From NCBI GenBank assembly GCA_964408455.1, contig CAYOZN010000015.1, positions 53,147-117,146 of the forward strand: 64,000 bases of DNA, given 5' to 3'. Below are positions 7,524 to 15,730 of the stretch, one piece after another. A program made the translations under genes and the position numbers. How positions within the stretch are numbered: position 1 is the first letter of the stretch; each line of letters starts with the position of its first letter. Source of the stretch: CAYOZN01 sp964408455. Lineage in GTDB: Bacteria; Planctomycetota; Phycisphaerae; UBA1845; UTPLA1. The notes below the pieces were generated by a model. It saw nothing but the letters and a program-made list of their open reading frames with translations, was not told where the DNA came from and did not search any database.

Positions 7524-8840
7524 GTGATTCTCCGCATCCCTTCGCGCCCGAACCGCAGTGTCTCGCGGACGCTCGCTCTCGTGATTACGGCTGCCGCCGC
7601 GCTTGTTGCCGGCTCCGCCTGCAACAAGCCCGAGCAGCCGCTGCCGCACGCCGCCATCGAGAAGAATTACGATCGCCCGCTGCCGCCGGGGCAGTTTGCC
7701 CTGCGAAAGATCGATCCCTCGCAATATCCCGACTTCGGCGCCGGCTGGTACCGGGCGAAGCGGATTGCCATGCGCGAGGCCATCCAGAACAGCATCGCCT
7801 ACCTCAACGCGCCCAGCAGCAAGAAGTACTTTCCCATGGGGCCGATCACGCACGAGCGCGCGCTCGCCTCGCTGCACGCCTTTTACGAAGTACTCGACCA
7901 GGCCAGCACTCCGGAGGCGCTCAACCAGACCATCCGCGACAACTTCGACGTGTACATGTCCGTCGGGTGCGACGACGAAGGCACCGTGCTCTTCACCGGT
8001 TATTACTCGCCCATCTTCGACGGCAGCCTGACGCAGACTGACCACTTCCGTTACCCGCTGTACAAGATTCCGCCCGACATTCAGAAGGACGACGAGGGCA
8101 ACGTGGTCGGCGGACCTTGGCGCACGCGGCAGGAAATCGAGGAACAGAACCTGCTGGCCGGCCAGGAACTCATCTGGCTCGGCGACCGTTTCGAGACCTA
8201 CGTGGTCACGGTGCAGGGGAGCGGGTTCATCCGCCTTCCGGATGGCACGCTGCACGAAATCGGCTATGCCGGCAACAACGGCCACGACTACACGCCGATC
8301 GGCCGAATGCTGGTGGCCGACGGCAAGCTCGATCGCAATCGACTGTCGCTCGATGCCATGATCCGCCACTTCCGGCAGTATCCACAAGACATGGATCAAT
8401 ACCTCTACCAGAACAACCGCTACATCTTTTTCCAGAATTCGCAGGGCGGGCCCTACGGCTGCCTCGGCAAGCGCGTGACGCCCGAATACAGCATCGCCAC
8501 CGACAAGGACATCTTCCCCCGCGCCTGCCTTGCCTTCGTCGATACCTACGCCCCGGCGGAGCAGAACAACGACATGCAGCGATTCCGCACGTTTGCCCTC
8601 GATCACGACCGCGGTGCCGCCATCCGCGCGCCCGGGCGGTGCGACCTGTACATGGGCGTCGGCGATCGCGCCGGCCAGCGGGCGGGCTATACCTATTCAG
8701 AGGGCAAGCTGTATTACCTGTTCCTGAAGGATGGCATCCAGTCGATCACGCCGGAGCCGGCCGAGATCGAGGCGACGGCGTCCGGTGCTGACGCCGGCTA
8801 TGGCGCGACGGGCAATGTGCAGAGTGGCTACGAAGAGTAG
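7524..8840 (+). CDS. mltA: membrane-bound lytic murein transglycosylase A
   Basis: 438 residues from GTG 7524, chosen because AAGGAG at 7511-7516 sits 7 bp upstream and a lipoprotein signal follows (LVAGSAC, Cys33). The longer open frame to 6576 crosses the conserved element and is not credible. The MltA domain is clear: GTVLFTGYYSPIFDGS, WLGDRFETYVVTVQGSG, YAGNNGHDYTPIGRML, and FFQNSQGGPYGCLGKRVTPE with the catalytic region. The C-terminal 3D (three-Asp) part is FALDHDRGAAIRAPGRCDLYMG. MltA cleaves the MurNAc-GlcNAc bond of peptidoglycan to give 1,6-anhydro ends and acts at the outer membrane, so its presence argues for a peptidoglycan wall. No operon partner is visible. Confidence 0.92.
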   Translation: MILRIPSRPNRSVSRTLALVITAAAALVAGSACNKPEQPLPHAAIEKNYDRPLPPGQFALRKIDPSQYPDFGAGWYRAKRIAMREAIQNSIAYLNAPSSKKYFPMGPITHERALASLHAFYEVLDQASTPEALNQTIRDNFDVYMSVGCDDEGTVLFTGYYSPIFDGSLTQTDHFRYPLYKIPPDIQKDDEGNVVGGPWRTRQEIEEQNLLAGQELIWLGDRFETYVVTVQGSGFIRLPDGTLHEIGYAGNNGHDYTPIGRMLVADGKLDRNRLSLDAMIRHFRQYPQDMDQYLYQNNRYIFFQNSQGGPYGCLGKRVTPEYSIATDKDIFPRACLAFVDTYAPAEQNNDMQRFRTFALDHDRGAAIRAPGRCDLYMGVGDRAGQRAGYTYSEGKLYYLFLKDGIQSITPEPAEIEATASGADAGYGATGNVQSGYEE

Positions 8841-9127
8841 TGCCACAATTGAGGCATTAATCGCCAGACCCGATGCCCCTTGCACTTTCACGAGGCGAGG
8901 GGGTCATCGCAGCGATTGATCGTACGGAATTTATCTGGAAAAACATCGGCTGGCAAAGCGCGATGGGATGCAACTCGGCCCCCGCAGGCCGCACACTGTC
9001 GACCAGCATACCATCGTGCGGTGCTGACGCCCGATTCTGTCACGGCGTTTACACCGGCGTTGGCCCGCTCTCATCCGGACCTCCCTATGCTCGTGCATCA
9101 GGTGGCTTGGTTCCGAGAGACGCGCAT

Positions 9128-9760
9128 ATGTCAATGCTCCTCAAAGGCAACAACGGCAACGAATTCGAACTCGCGCTCGTCGAGAGCACGCTGGCGGGCA
9201 CGCATGAAGGGATCGGAGACATTCACGGCGCGACCATTAACTTCCGCGCCGCGACGGCGTCGGACTCATGGGAAGAGGATGCGCCCTGCATCAACCTGTT
9301 CGAGTTTGACTCACTGGCAGACTGGCTCGAAGCTGCGGGGGCCGGCAACCAGCAGCCCGGTCTCGGCGAAGTGCAACTTCTCCAGCCCGAGTTGAGCTTT
9401 GCCGTCAAGAAGCAATCGGGCGATTCGGTGACCATCCGGATCGGGTTTCACCTTGCCGATCGTCCGGAGGAATTCAATGTCGATGTACCGACCGATGAAG
9501 GCGAATTCGTCGACATCGCAGCACCGCGGCAGCACGTCCTGCTCGCGGCGGAGGAGCTTCGCCGAATGGTGCGCGACGTGAGCACGGCTAATCTGAAGCA
9601 CGATCTGTCCGGTGAAGAGGAGCACGGTGTGCAGGGCAGACCGGACGACGATCGCGATCGGCTCGCTGATGTCTCCGAGGATCCCCCCGGGCTGAGCCGC
9701 TCCGCGGACGAGGGTTATATCGACAACGCGGAGGAGAGCCGGAGGAGGCGGCGTCCCTGA
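9128..9760 (+). CDS. hypothetical protein, N-terminus resembling WapI-type immunity proteins
   Basis: 210 residues from ATG 9128 (MSMLLKGNNGNEFELALVES); upstream in-frame sequence is not protein-like. The opening GNNGNEFELALVESTL, the acidic middle (LFEFDSLADWLEAAG) and the two beta-rich stretches recall small immunity-type proteins of the WapI group, but this is a weak pattern match. The last 50 residues are highly charged and low complexity (DDDRDRLADVSEDPPGLSR), which may mean that the true stop is earlier and a frameshift extended the frame. No toxin gene is adjacent. Treat as a conserved-looking protein of unknown role. Confidence 0.5.
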   Translation: MSMLLKGNNGNEFELALVESTLAGTHEGIGDIHGATINFRAATASDSWEEDAPCINLFEFDSLADWLEAAGAGNQQPGLGEVQLLQPELSFAVKKQSGDSVTIRIGFHLADRPEEFNVDVPTDEGEFVDIAAPRQHVLLAAEELRRMVRDVSTANLKHDLSGEEEHGVQGRPDDDRDRLADVSEDPPGLSRSADEGYIDNAEESRRRRRP

Positions 9761-9823
9761 AGATACCATGCTGCAAAGTTGCGGCCGCCCGTCCGCGTGC
9801 GCCCGACCGTCCGCTGTCACCCG

Positions 9824-9982
9824 TCATTTTTTCGTGATGACCCAGATGGCATGAATGATGCCCGGGATGTAGCCCAGCAGCGTGAGCAGGATGTTGAGCC
9901 AGAAGTGCAGCCCGATGCCGACCTGGAGGAACACGCCCAGTGGCGGCAGCAGGATGGCAAGCAAAATTCGAACAACATCCAT
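9824..9982 (-). CDS. Pmp3/YqaE family small membrane protein
   Basis: A 52-residue protein: MDVVRILLAILLPPLGVFLQ, then VGIGLHFWLNILLTLLGYIP and GIIHAIWVITKK. It has the two-helix layout and the signature LLPPLGVFLQxGxxxxFWLNILLTLLGYxPGxIHAxW of the UPF0057/Pmp3/YqaE family. These proteins sit in the cytoplasmic membrane and are linked to membrane potential and salt or cold stress in other organisms. A purine-rich GGATGCC precedes ATG 9982. It is just downstream of a truncated MFS gene on the same strand. Confidence 0.93.
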   Translation of the reverse strand: MDVVRILLAILLPPLGVFLQVGIGLHFWLNILLTLLGYIPGIIHAIWVITKK

Positions 9983-10102
9983 GGAAGGCATCCTCCGCTG
10001 ATCCGATTTGTCGAGAATGCGGCCTGCCGATTCCCGTTAGCAGGACAGTCTACGCCGGCAGGATATCGACTGGTTGAACGGTGGATAACGCGCGCATACA
10101 AA

Positions 10103-10408
10103 TCAGCAGCCAATGGCAGCGCCGCCAACGAGGCTGATCAGCATGACACTGCGGCGGCCCAGGTTGTCGGCCAGGTGACCGCCGGTAAAGGCGGCAATCA
10201 TCGACCCGAGGCCGAAGACGCCCATGCACAGCGTGGCGTATCCCTCGGAATAGCCCAGGCGCTTGCTCAGATAGATCGTGAGGAAGATGACAAAGAACGA
10301 GCCCGCCCGGTTGACCAGCGTGCCCACGCACAGGATATAGACGGGTCGCGGCAGCTCGAAATAGGGTTTGAAGAGGCCCACTCTCGCGGACGGGTTTTCG
10401 GTAGTCAC
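10103..10408 (-). pseudogene. truncated MFS transporter (N-terminal quarter only)
   Basis: The 101-residue frame (MTTENPSARVGLFKPYF...) has the first three transmembrane helices and the loop motif of a major facilitator transporter: RPVYILCVGTLVNRAGSFF, IYLSKRLGYSEGYATLCMGV and GGHLADNLGRRSVML (loop 2-3 motif GxLxDxxGRR). It stops after VGGAAIGC, where a normal MFS protein has about 300 more residues. The next 120 bp show no continuation in any frame before the YqaE gene. I read it as a decayed transporter rather than a functional short protein. Confidence 0.7.
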
Positions 10409-10549
10409 GAAGCGGAAATGTAGAAACGGACGGGGTTGACGTCAAAGCCGGAGAAGCGTGGCGTCAATTGGGCTGGTGCAGATTCGATGGATGGGTATGC
10501 AATGTCGCCGAACAAACGGCAAGCGCCTGATCCAATTCGCATTGTTGCA

Positions 10550-12262
10550 CTACTTGTTCTTACTTTCCGCCATTGCGCTACGCGCCTGGGCAGCATGAGC
10601 AGAGTCGGGCGCCAGCTCGCACACGATCTGCCACGTGGCGTTGGCCCGGTCGATCAGCCCCATGCCCTGAAGCGCAAGTGCGAGATTTGCCTGAAAGTCC
10701 ACGTTCTGTGCATTCCACTTCGCGGCCTGCTCGAACTGCTCCACCGCAAGCTCAAACTGGTAGCGCTGGGCAAAGAGCAGGCCCAGCTGATAGTGCAGAT
10801 CGGCGTAGTCAGGCTTGACATCCACGGCGCGCCGAAGCACCTCGATGGCTTCGCCGGAGCGATTCACATCGCGCAGGGCAAGACCCAGTTTGATCAACGC
10901 CTTCATGTAACTCGGATTGATTTCGATCGCCGATCGGAAACACGCGATCGCCTCCTCCACCTGACCGCGGTTCTTGAGCAGCAGCCCAAGGCGATAGTGC
11001 AGGTCGGCATGGTTCGGGTTGCGGCTGATCGACTCGCGCAGCCGGTCGATCTGCCGCGTGATCAGGTCGGCCGGGCGCTGCGACTCCGAATCGGCATCGG
11101 CGAGCCCGCAGCCCTTCAAGTACTTCCTGGCGCTGGTTGCGGCATCGGCCTTTAACTGCATTCGTGCCACTTCGCTGAAGAGCAGCGTGCTGTTGGGTTC
11201 GATGTTGCGGGCCATCTCGAACGACGCCAGGGCCTCTTCCGTGCGGCCCTCGGCATGGTGTGCCACGCCGATGCCGACATAGGCCCCGAGCAGGCGGTCG
11301 TTGATCTCCAGCGCCTGGGAAAAACGCCGGGCCGCGTCGCGAAAGCGGCCCGCGCGCAGGTGCTGGGTGCCGGCCTTCACGTTTGCCTCCAGGTAATCGG
11401 GACTCAGTTCCAGGGCCCGCGAGTAGTGCGTCATGGCGGAGACATCATCTCCGAGACGGGCGTATAAATCGCCAAGGCGCAGGCGCGTATCGGGCTGGTC
11501 CTGCTCGGCGTCGATCAGCTTGTGCAGGTGTTCAATGGCCTCGCGGATGAGCCCTGCCTCTTCGTATGCCGAGACGACATCGTTGTGGACCTCCCAGTTG
11601 TCGGGCTCGAGGCCCAGGGCATGTTCGTATCGGCTGACCGCGTCCTCGAAGCGCCCCGCCTTGAGCAGCAGATTGGCCAGCGTGAGGTGCAGGTCGATCT
11701 GCTCGGCATCCAGTTCACATAGCCGCTCGTAGTGCTCGATGGCGGCGTGAATGCGGTTCTCATGCAGGTGAATGGCGGCGAGTCGCTCGTGGGCATTGCG
11801 AAGCGTGGGGCAGGCTGCCAGCGACTGCTGATAATATTCGATGGCCTGCCGGCTGTTTCGAAGGCGCTCATGACAGTAGCCGAGGCAAAACAGGATGGCC
11901 GGACTGGTGGGGTCCTGCTTCTGGGCGATTCGCATCTGCTCGAGAGAAATCTCGACCTGGTTCAGTTCGTCGAATGCGCAGCCCAGGCCGATGCGGGCGG
12001 GGAGCTTTTTTCGGTCAATCGCCAGCGCGCGCAGGAAAACCTCGCGGGCCAGCACGGGCTCATTGTCCCGCAGGTGCCGGCCGCCCAGTTTGATCATCGC
12101 ATCCACGTCTGTGGGGTCTGCATCGATAATGGCCTGGAGGGTTGCGGCCGAGGCCTCGGTCTTGAAGCCCAGCATTTCGCCGAACGCGCCGCTCAGATGT
12201 GCGATGAGTCCGCGACCGAAGACTTCCAGCAGATGCGACATGTCGAAGGCACTCCCAGACAA
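10550..12262 (-). CDS. TPR-repeat protein
   Basis: 570 residues built almost wholly of tetratricopeptide repeats from about residue 40 to the end, for example AIEYYQQSLAACPTLRNAHE, AVSRYEHALGLEPDNWEVHN, AMTHYSRALELSPDYLEAN and AIACFRSAIEINPSYMKAL. No signal peptide or membrane segment is seen, so it is probably cytoplasmic and a protein-binding scaffold. M8 (MSHLLEVFGRG) is an alternative start at 12241. The neighbouring minus-strand gene at 12419 is another TPR protein, suggesting that the pair works together. No specific pathway can be named. Confidence 0.85.
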   Translation of the reverse strand: MSGSAFDMSHLLEVFGRGLIAHLSGAFGEMLGFKTEASAATLQAIIDADPTDVDAMIKLGGRHLRDNEPVLAREVFLRALAIDRKKLPARIGLGCAFDELNQVEISLEQMRIAQKQDPTSPAILFCLGYCHERLRNSRQAIEYYQQSLAACPTLRNAHERLAAIHLHENRIHAAIEHYERLCELDAEQIDLHLTLANLLLKAGRFEDAVSRYEHALGLEPDNWEVHNDVVSAYEEAGLIREAIEHLHKLIDAEQDQPDTRLRLGDLYARLGDDVSAMTHYSRALELSPDYLEANVKAGTQHLRAGRFRDAARRFSQALEINDRLLGAYVGIGVAHHAEGRTEEALASFEMARNIEPNSTLLFSEVARMQLKADAATSARKYLKGCGLADADSESQRPADLITRQIDRLRESISRNPNHADLHYRLGLLLKNRGQVEEAIACFRSAIEINPSYMKALIKLGLALRDVNRSGEAIEVLRRAVDVKPDYADLHYQLGLLFAQRYQFELAVEQFEQAAKWNAQNVDFQANLALALQGMGLIDRANATWQIVCELAPDSAHAAQARSAMAESKNK

Positions 12263-12270
12263 TGCAAAAT

Positions 12271-12416
12271 GGAAAATGCTGAATGATGAATGCTGAATTG
12301 TTGCTAATCGCCTTGAACTAATGCTTCGTCCGCGTCAAACAGGATCGCAAATTACGATTTCCATTCTGCATTCAGCATTTTGCATTTCGCATTCAGCATT
12401 TTGCATTTATCATTCG
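12271..12416. repeat. inverted arms of ATGCAAAATGCTGAATG-type repeats
   Basis: The left arm (about 12271-12297) reads ATGCAAAATGGAAAATGCTG followed by AATGATGAATGC. The right arm (about 12361-12412) has the reverse complement twice (CATTCTGCATTCAGCATTTT, GCATTCAGCATTTTGC). They flank about 60 bp of unrelated sequence between two TPR genes. The same words (GCATTCTGCATT, CCATTTTGCATTCTGC) occur at 37938-37978. This is a dispersed, AT-rich intergenic repeat in a GC-rich genome. Confidence 0.7.
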
Positions 12417-12418
12417 TT

Positions 12419-13693
12419 CTACGCCGCGTTTAACATCTCCAGCGCCTCGCGCGCCGCCGCGTAGTCCTTATTCAATTCCAGCGCCCGCTCATACGCACAC
12501 CGCGCCGCGTCGAGCCGCCGGTCGCGCCGATAGAGTTCGCCCAGCAGGTAGTGCACGTCGGGATAATCGCCGCCGCAGGCGATCGCGGCCCGCAGCCGTT
12601 GCGCCGCTTCCAGGCGCCGGTCCATCTGTGCGAATATGCGCCCGAGCTGGATGAGGGCCTGCACGTAGCGGGGATTGATCGACAGCGCTTCGTCCAGCCG
12701 GGTCACGGCCGCGTCGCGCCGGCCCATGCGCACGTACACGCGCGAGCAGTGATAGTGCAGGTCCGCGTATTCGGGATGGTGTTCCAGCGCCCGTTCGAGC
12801 GCCGCGGCCAGCATGGCAAAGATTTCCGCATCCACCGCCGTTGGCGGCAGTGCAAGAAACGCCTCCACCAGGTCCGGCTCCTGGGCGACCAGCTCGCCGA
12901 GCGCCGCGATCGATTTTTCGTCGGCCGTCTCGCCTGAGCCGAGTGTCACGTCAATGCCCAGCGCGAAGCAGTTCGTCTTTGCCGCGTCGATCGCCATCGT
13001 CAGCAGCAGGGCCAGGTGCCGGTCATGCGGCCGCAGCCGCTGTGCCATGGCCAGGTGCTCAACGGCTTCTGCCGCATCGCCGGCGGCCGCCAGGGCCAGC
13101 GCCAGCGAACGTCGCGCATCGATGTCGTACGGGGCGAGCTCGACTGCCTCGGTCAGGACGCAGACGGCATCCTCGTGCTCTTCCGCCGATGCGTATATCA
13201 AACCCAGCTGAAGCCGCAGATCGAGCCGGTGCGGCTCGCGGTCCATGGCGTCCACCAGCGTCTCGACGGCGCGGGTAATCTTGCCATCGCGGGCGAAGGC
13301 GTGTGCCAGTCGAATGACGCGGTCGGTATCGCCATCACCATCACACTTTTCCAGCTCCGCCGCGGCCCAGTCATAGCGACTCAGGCCGGCGTAGCAGGCC
13401 GCGAGATATCGAGACAATCCCGCCGACTGCGGGTTCAATTTTCTCGCCGTCGACAGATGTGCGATCGCGTCCGCGTGCCGCGCTGCCTGAAGCGCCGCGG
13501 CGCCCAGCCGCGCATGCGCCTCGCCGAGATAAAAGGACGCCAGCGTGCCGGTCAGCCCGGCGTCGTTCGCAATTTGTGAGAGGTGTTCGACGGCGCCGGC
13601 GTAGTCGCCATCTTCATACGCCGAGAGACCGCGCTCGTAGGTAGCGTTGGCCTCGGCCTGCTCGCAAGTGGAAGTTCCGAATAAACGTCGCAT
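12419..13693 (-). CDS. TPR-repeat protein
   Basis: 424 residues. TPR units run through the protein, for example YERGLSAYEDGDYAGAVEHL, AIAHLSTARKLNPQSAGLSR, AVCVLTEAVELAPYDIDARR and AARCAYERALELNKDYAAAR. There is no signal peptide. It lies directly upstream of the 570-residue TPR gene on the same strand, separated by a 156-bp repeat-bearing spacer that could form a hairpin and reduce read-through. The C-terminal TPR block (YADLHYHCSRVYVRMGRRDA) resembles blocks in the neighbour (YADLHYQLGLLFAQRYQFEL), so the two may be old duplicates. Role unknown. Confidence 0.84.
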   Translation of the reverse strand: MRRLFGTSTCEQAEANATYERGLSAYEDGDYAGAVEHLSQIANDAGLTGTLASFYLGEAHARLGAAALQAARHADAIAHLSTARKLNPQSAGLSRYLAACYAGLSRYDWAAAELEKCDGDGDTDRVIRLAHAFARDGKITRAVETLVDAMDREPHRLDLRLQLGLIYASAEEHEDAVCVLTEAVELAPYDIDARRSLALALAAAGDAAEAVEHLAMAQRLRPHDRHLALLLTMAIDAAKTNCFALGIDVTLGSGETADEKSIAALGELVAQEPDLVEAFLALPPTAVDAEIFAMLAAALERALEHHPEYADLHYHCSRVYVRMGRRDAAVTRLDEALSINPRYVQALIQLGRIFAQMDRRLEAAQRLRAAIACGGDYPDVHYLLGELYRRDRRLDAARCAYERALELNKDYAAAREALEMLNAA

Positions 13694-13877
13694 GCGCGCG
13701 CTCCTGGTCGTGAGCCCGGTCCGGAAGCGGCGGGCCGCATTTGCTATCGACCGGGAATGAGCGCGGGATTACGTGTGCGCGACGCGCGGTGCGAATGACG
13801 GCCGGCTGCCTTTCGGCGACGCACTCTTTGCGCGAGCGACGGGAAAATGCGCACTTATCGGAAGTGGCGGGTTGCGG

Positions 13878-15527
13878 TCACGGCGGAGTCGTGGCCGGGT
13901 CATACTCTTCCAGTTCCAGTATGCCCAACTCCAGCGTGTCATCGCGTTCCATCGACACCTCGAAAACGCTGCTTCTGAAGTACCTGGGGGGAAGACTGCG
14001 ATGTTCGTAGTGCAGTCGGTAGATGCCCGGCGGCACATCGAGGAATCGAAACGAGTTCTCTTTGGTTAGTTCCGTTGCGTGACCGCTCGGGCGGCGGTTT
14101 GCCTCGCGGCCTTCGGGCGAATCTCTCCACGCTTTCTGCCACTTGCCCATCGCCTCGCGACCGGCTGCCATGATCTCTGGCGGCATGCCCAGCGCCCGTT
14201 TCAGCTCAACGCGGGCCCTGTACGACGGCGAACGGGGCTCGGAAATTGAATCCGGCCATTTGACGCTGCCACTGATAGTGTGCCCGTGCGAACCAAAATT
14301 ACACGCAATGACCTCGGCCGGGGGGATGTCGTGCTTCCAGATGTTGTAACTGGTGTTCTGCAAGCCGTGGCGTAGTTGAATCCAGGCGAGATTACCCGGG
14401 GGCACGCGTTCGAATACGAAGCGGCCGGCGGCGTCGGGTGTGACTTCACCGAAGTGGGCAAGTCTATCGCCCTTGAGCGCGTACGAAGCAAGAAAGACGG
14501 ACATCGGCGGGTCGTCGATCGTGACCAAGCCCTCGATTCGCGCCCATTCTTGTAAACGAATGACGGTATTGCGACGAAAGTGCTCGTCCTTTACCTGCGC
14601 ATAGCCCTGTTCGTGCATGGCTACGATCGAGTATGTGTCACTTAACGGCTCAAATGAAAAGGCGCCATCCTCATTCGCGGTGTTCTCAAACACCGTTCGA
14701 TGAGAACGTGATTCGTCGACGGCAGGTACGTCACCCTTAAAGTGCAGTTGCGCCGTACCCACGCATAGAAACACCTTCGCCGTTGCGGCCGGCCGACCGT
14801 CGGGAAACAGAACCGTTCCCTTCACTTCGTCCGCATGCAGCGCCAACGCCTCCTCGTTGAGCGGCAGCAAGTCTCGCAACGCGTCTCGCGCGCCTTCATA
14901 TGTGAGGTTTGGTTTGATGATCTTTCCGTCCGGACCGATCAGCACGATGCGCGGGATTCCTCTTACACCATAACGGCCGGGGACGGGCGACTTTTTCGAA
15001 GGACCTACATGGCCGTGGGTCCAGGTCAACCCCTGTTCCTTTACGAAATCGCCCATGGCCTTCATCGTGTCGTCCAGACTCAGGCCAATCAGGGCGAAGC
15101 GTTTGTCGTTGCCGTAAATCTCCTGCAACTTCTTCAACCCCGGCATTTCTGCCCGGCACGGCCCACACCACGTCGCCCAGAAGTCGAGCAGCACGTAGCG
15201 GCCGCGATAGTCGGACAGGCGGATGAACTTGCCGTCCAGCCCCGGCACTTCGAAATCCGGGGCCACGTCGCCGGGTTTGAGTACGACAATGTCCTGCAAC
15301 TCGCCTTCGGCAGAATCGCGCGCGGACTCTCTCGCCGGAGTCGTCGGTTGAACCTGTGCCGAAAAGGCGCGGATCACTGGTAGAACAGCGGTGCCACAGG
15401 TCAGACTGCCGTTCACCGGTTGAAAGCCGGAGCCACAGATCCCGGAGCCACAGATACCGGGGCCACAGATCAGCCCGGCGACGACGAGGAGATTGACCTG
15501 GCACATGACGACCAGCCCTCGCAGCAA
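13878..15527 (-). CDS. exported TlpA/AhpC-type thioredoxin-fold protein with carboxypeptidase-like repeats
   Basis: 549 residues. A hydrophobic N-terminus (LVVMCQVNLLVVAGLICG) is followed by an odd Gly/Cys/Ser linker encoded by small DNA repeats. A redoxin domain covers residues about 85-205, with APDFEVPGLDGK and the active-site WCGPC at 120-124, then GIPRIVLIGPDGKI. The rest resembles beta-sandwich 'regulatory-like' repeats (VKGTVLFPDGRPAATAKVFL, RIEGLVTIDDPPMSVFL) and ends in a long unknown region. Thioredoxin-fold proteins of this layout reduce or form disulfides in the periplasm. Monocistronic; divergent from the topoisomerase gene. Confidence 0.82.
   Translation of the reverse strand: MLRGLVVMCQVNLLVVAGLICGPGICGSGICGSGFQPVNGSLTCGTAVLPVIRAFSAQVQPTTPARESARDSAEGELQDIVVLKPGDVAPDFEVPGLDGKFIRLSDYRGRYVLLDFWATWCGPCRAEMPGLKKLQEIYGNDKRFALIGLSLDDTMKAMGDFVKEQGLTWTHGHVGPSKKSPVPGRYGVRGIPRIVLIGPDGKIIKPNLTYEGARDALRDLLPLNEEALALHADEVKGTVLFPDGRPAATAKVFLCVGTAQLHFKGDVPAVDESRSHRTVFENTANEDGAFSFEPLSDTYSIVAMHEQGYAQVKDEHFRRNTVIRLQEWARIEGLVTIDDPPMSVFLASYALKGDRLAHFGEVTPDAAGRFVFERVPPGNLAWIQLRHGLQNTSYNIWKHDIPPAEVIACNFGSHGHTISGSVKWPDSISEPRSPSYRARVELKRALGMPPEIMAAGREAMGKWQKAWRDSPEGREANRRPSGHATELTKENSFRFLDVPPGIYRLHYEHRSLPPRYFRSSVFEVSMERDDTLELGILELEEYDPATTPP
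15413..15482. repeat. short tandem 'CCACAGATCCCGGAG' repeats inside coding sequence
   Basis: Three copies of a 15-base unit (GGAGCCACAGATCCC, GGAGCCACAGATACC, GGGGCCACAGATCAG) follow CACCGGTTGAAAGCCGG. On the coding strand they give the Gly/Cys/Ser run (GICGSGICGSGFQPVNG) just after the signal sequence of the thioredoxin-like protein. The CACCGGTTGxAAxCCGG word links it to the larger repeat inside the SDR gene at 45988-46212. Confidence 0.6.
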
Positions 15528-15730
15528 ATGGGATGTGAAAAGTTCGCCCGATCGAGCCGCGACCCGTTGCCCGATCGCAGGACAGCCCTCAGTTTATCCC
15601 CCCTTGTCGGGAATACGAGCGCAAAGCCGATAAAGTTCTGGAACGCCGACCGGCGCCCGCCGGCATTCTCGCCGCGCCACGGGGCTGCTATGATCCCCGC
15701 CTGTTAAACCGATTCAGCGAGGAGCCACGG

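Noticed and set aside
10103..10408. Selenocysteine at the TGA ending the MFS fragment
   Set aside because: Sequence after the TGA does not continue as transporter protein, unlike the FG-GAP case.
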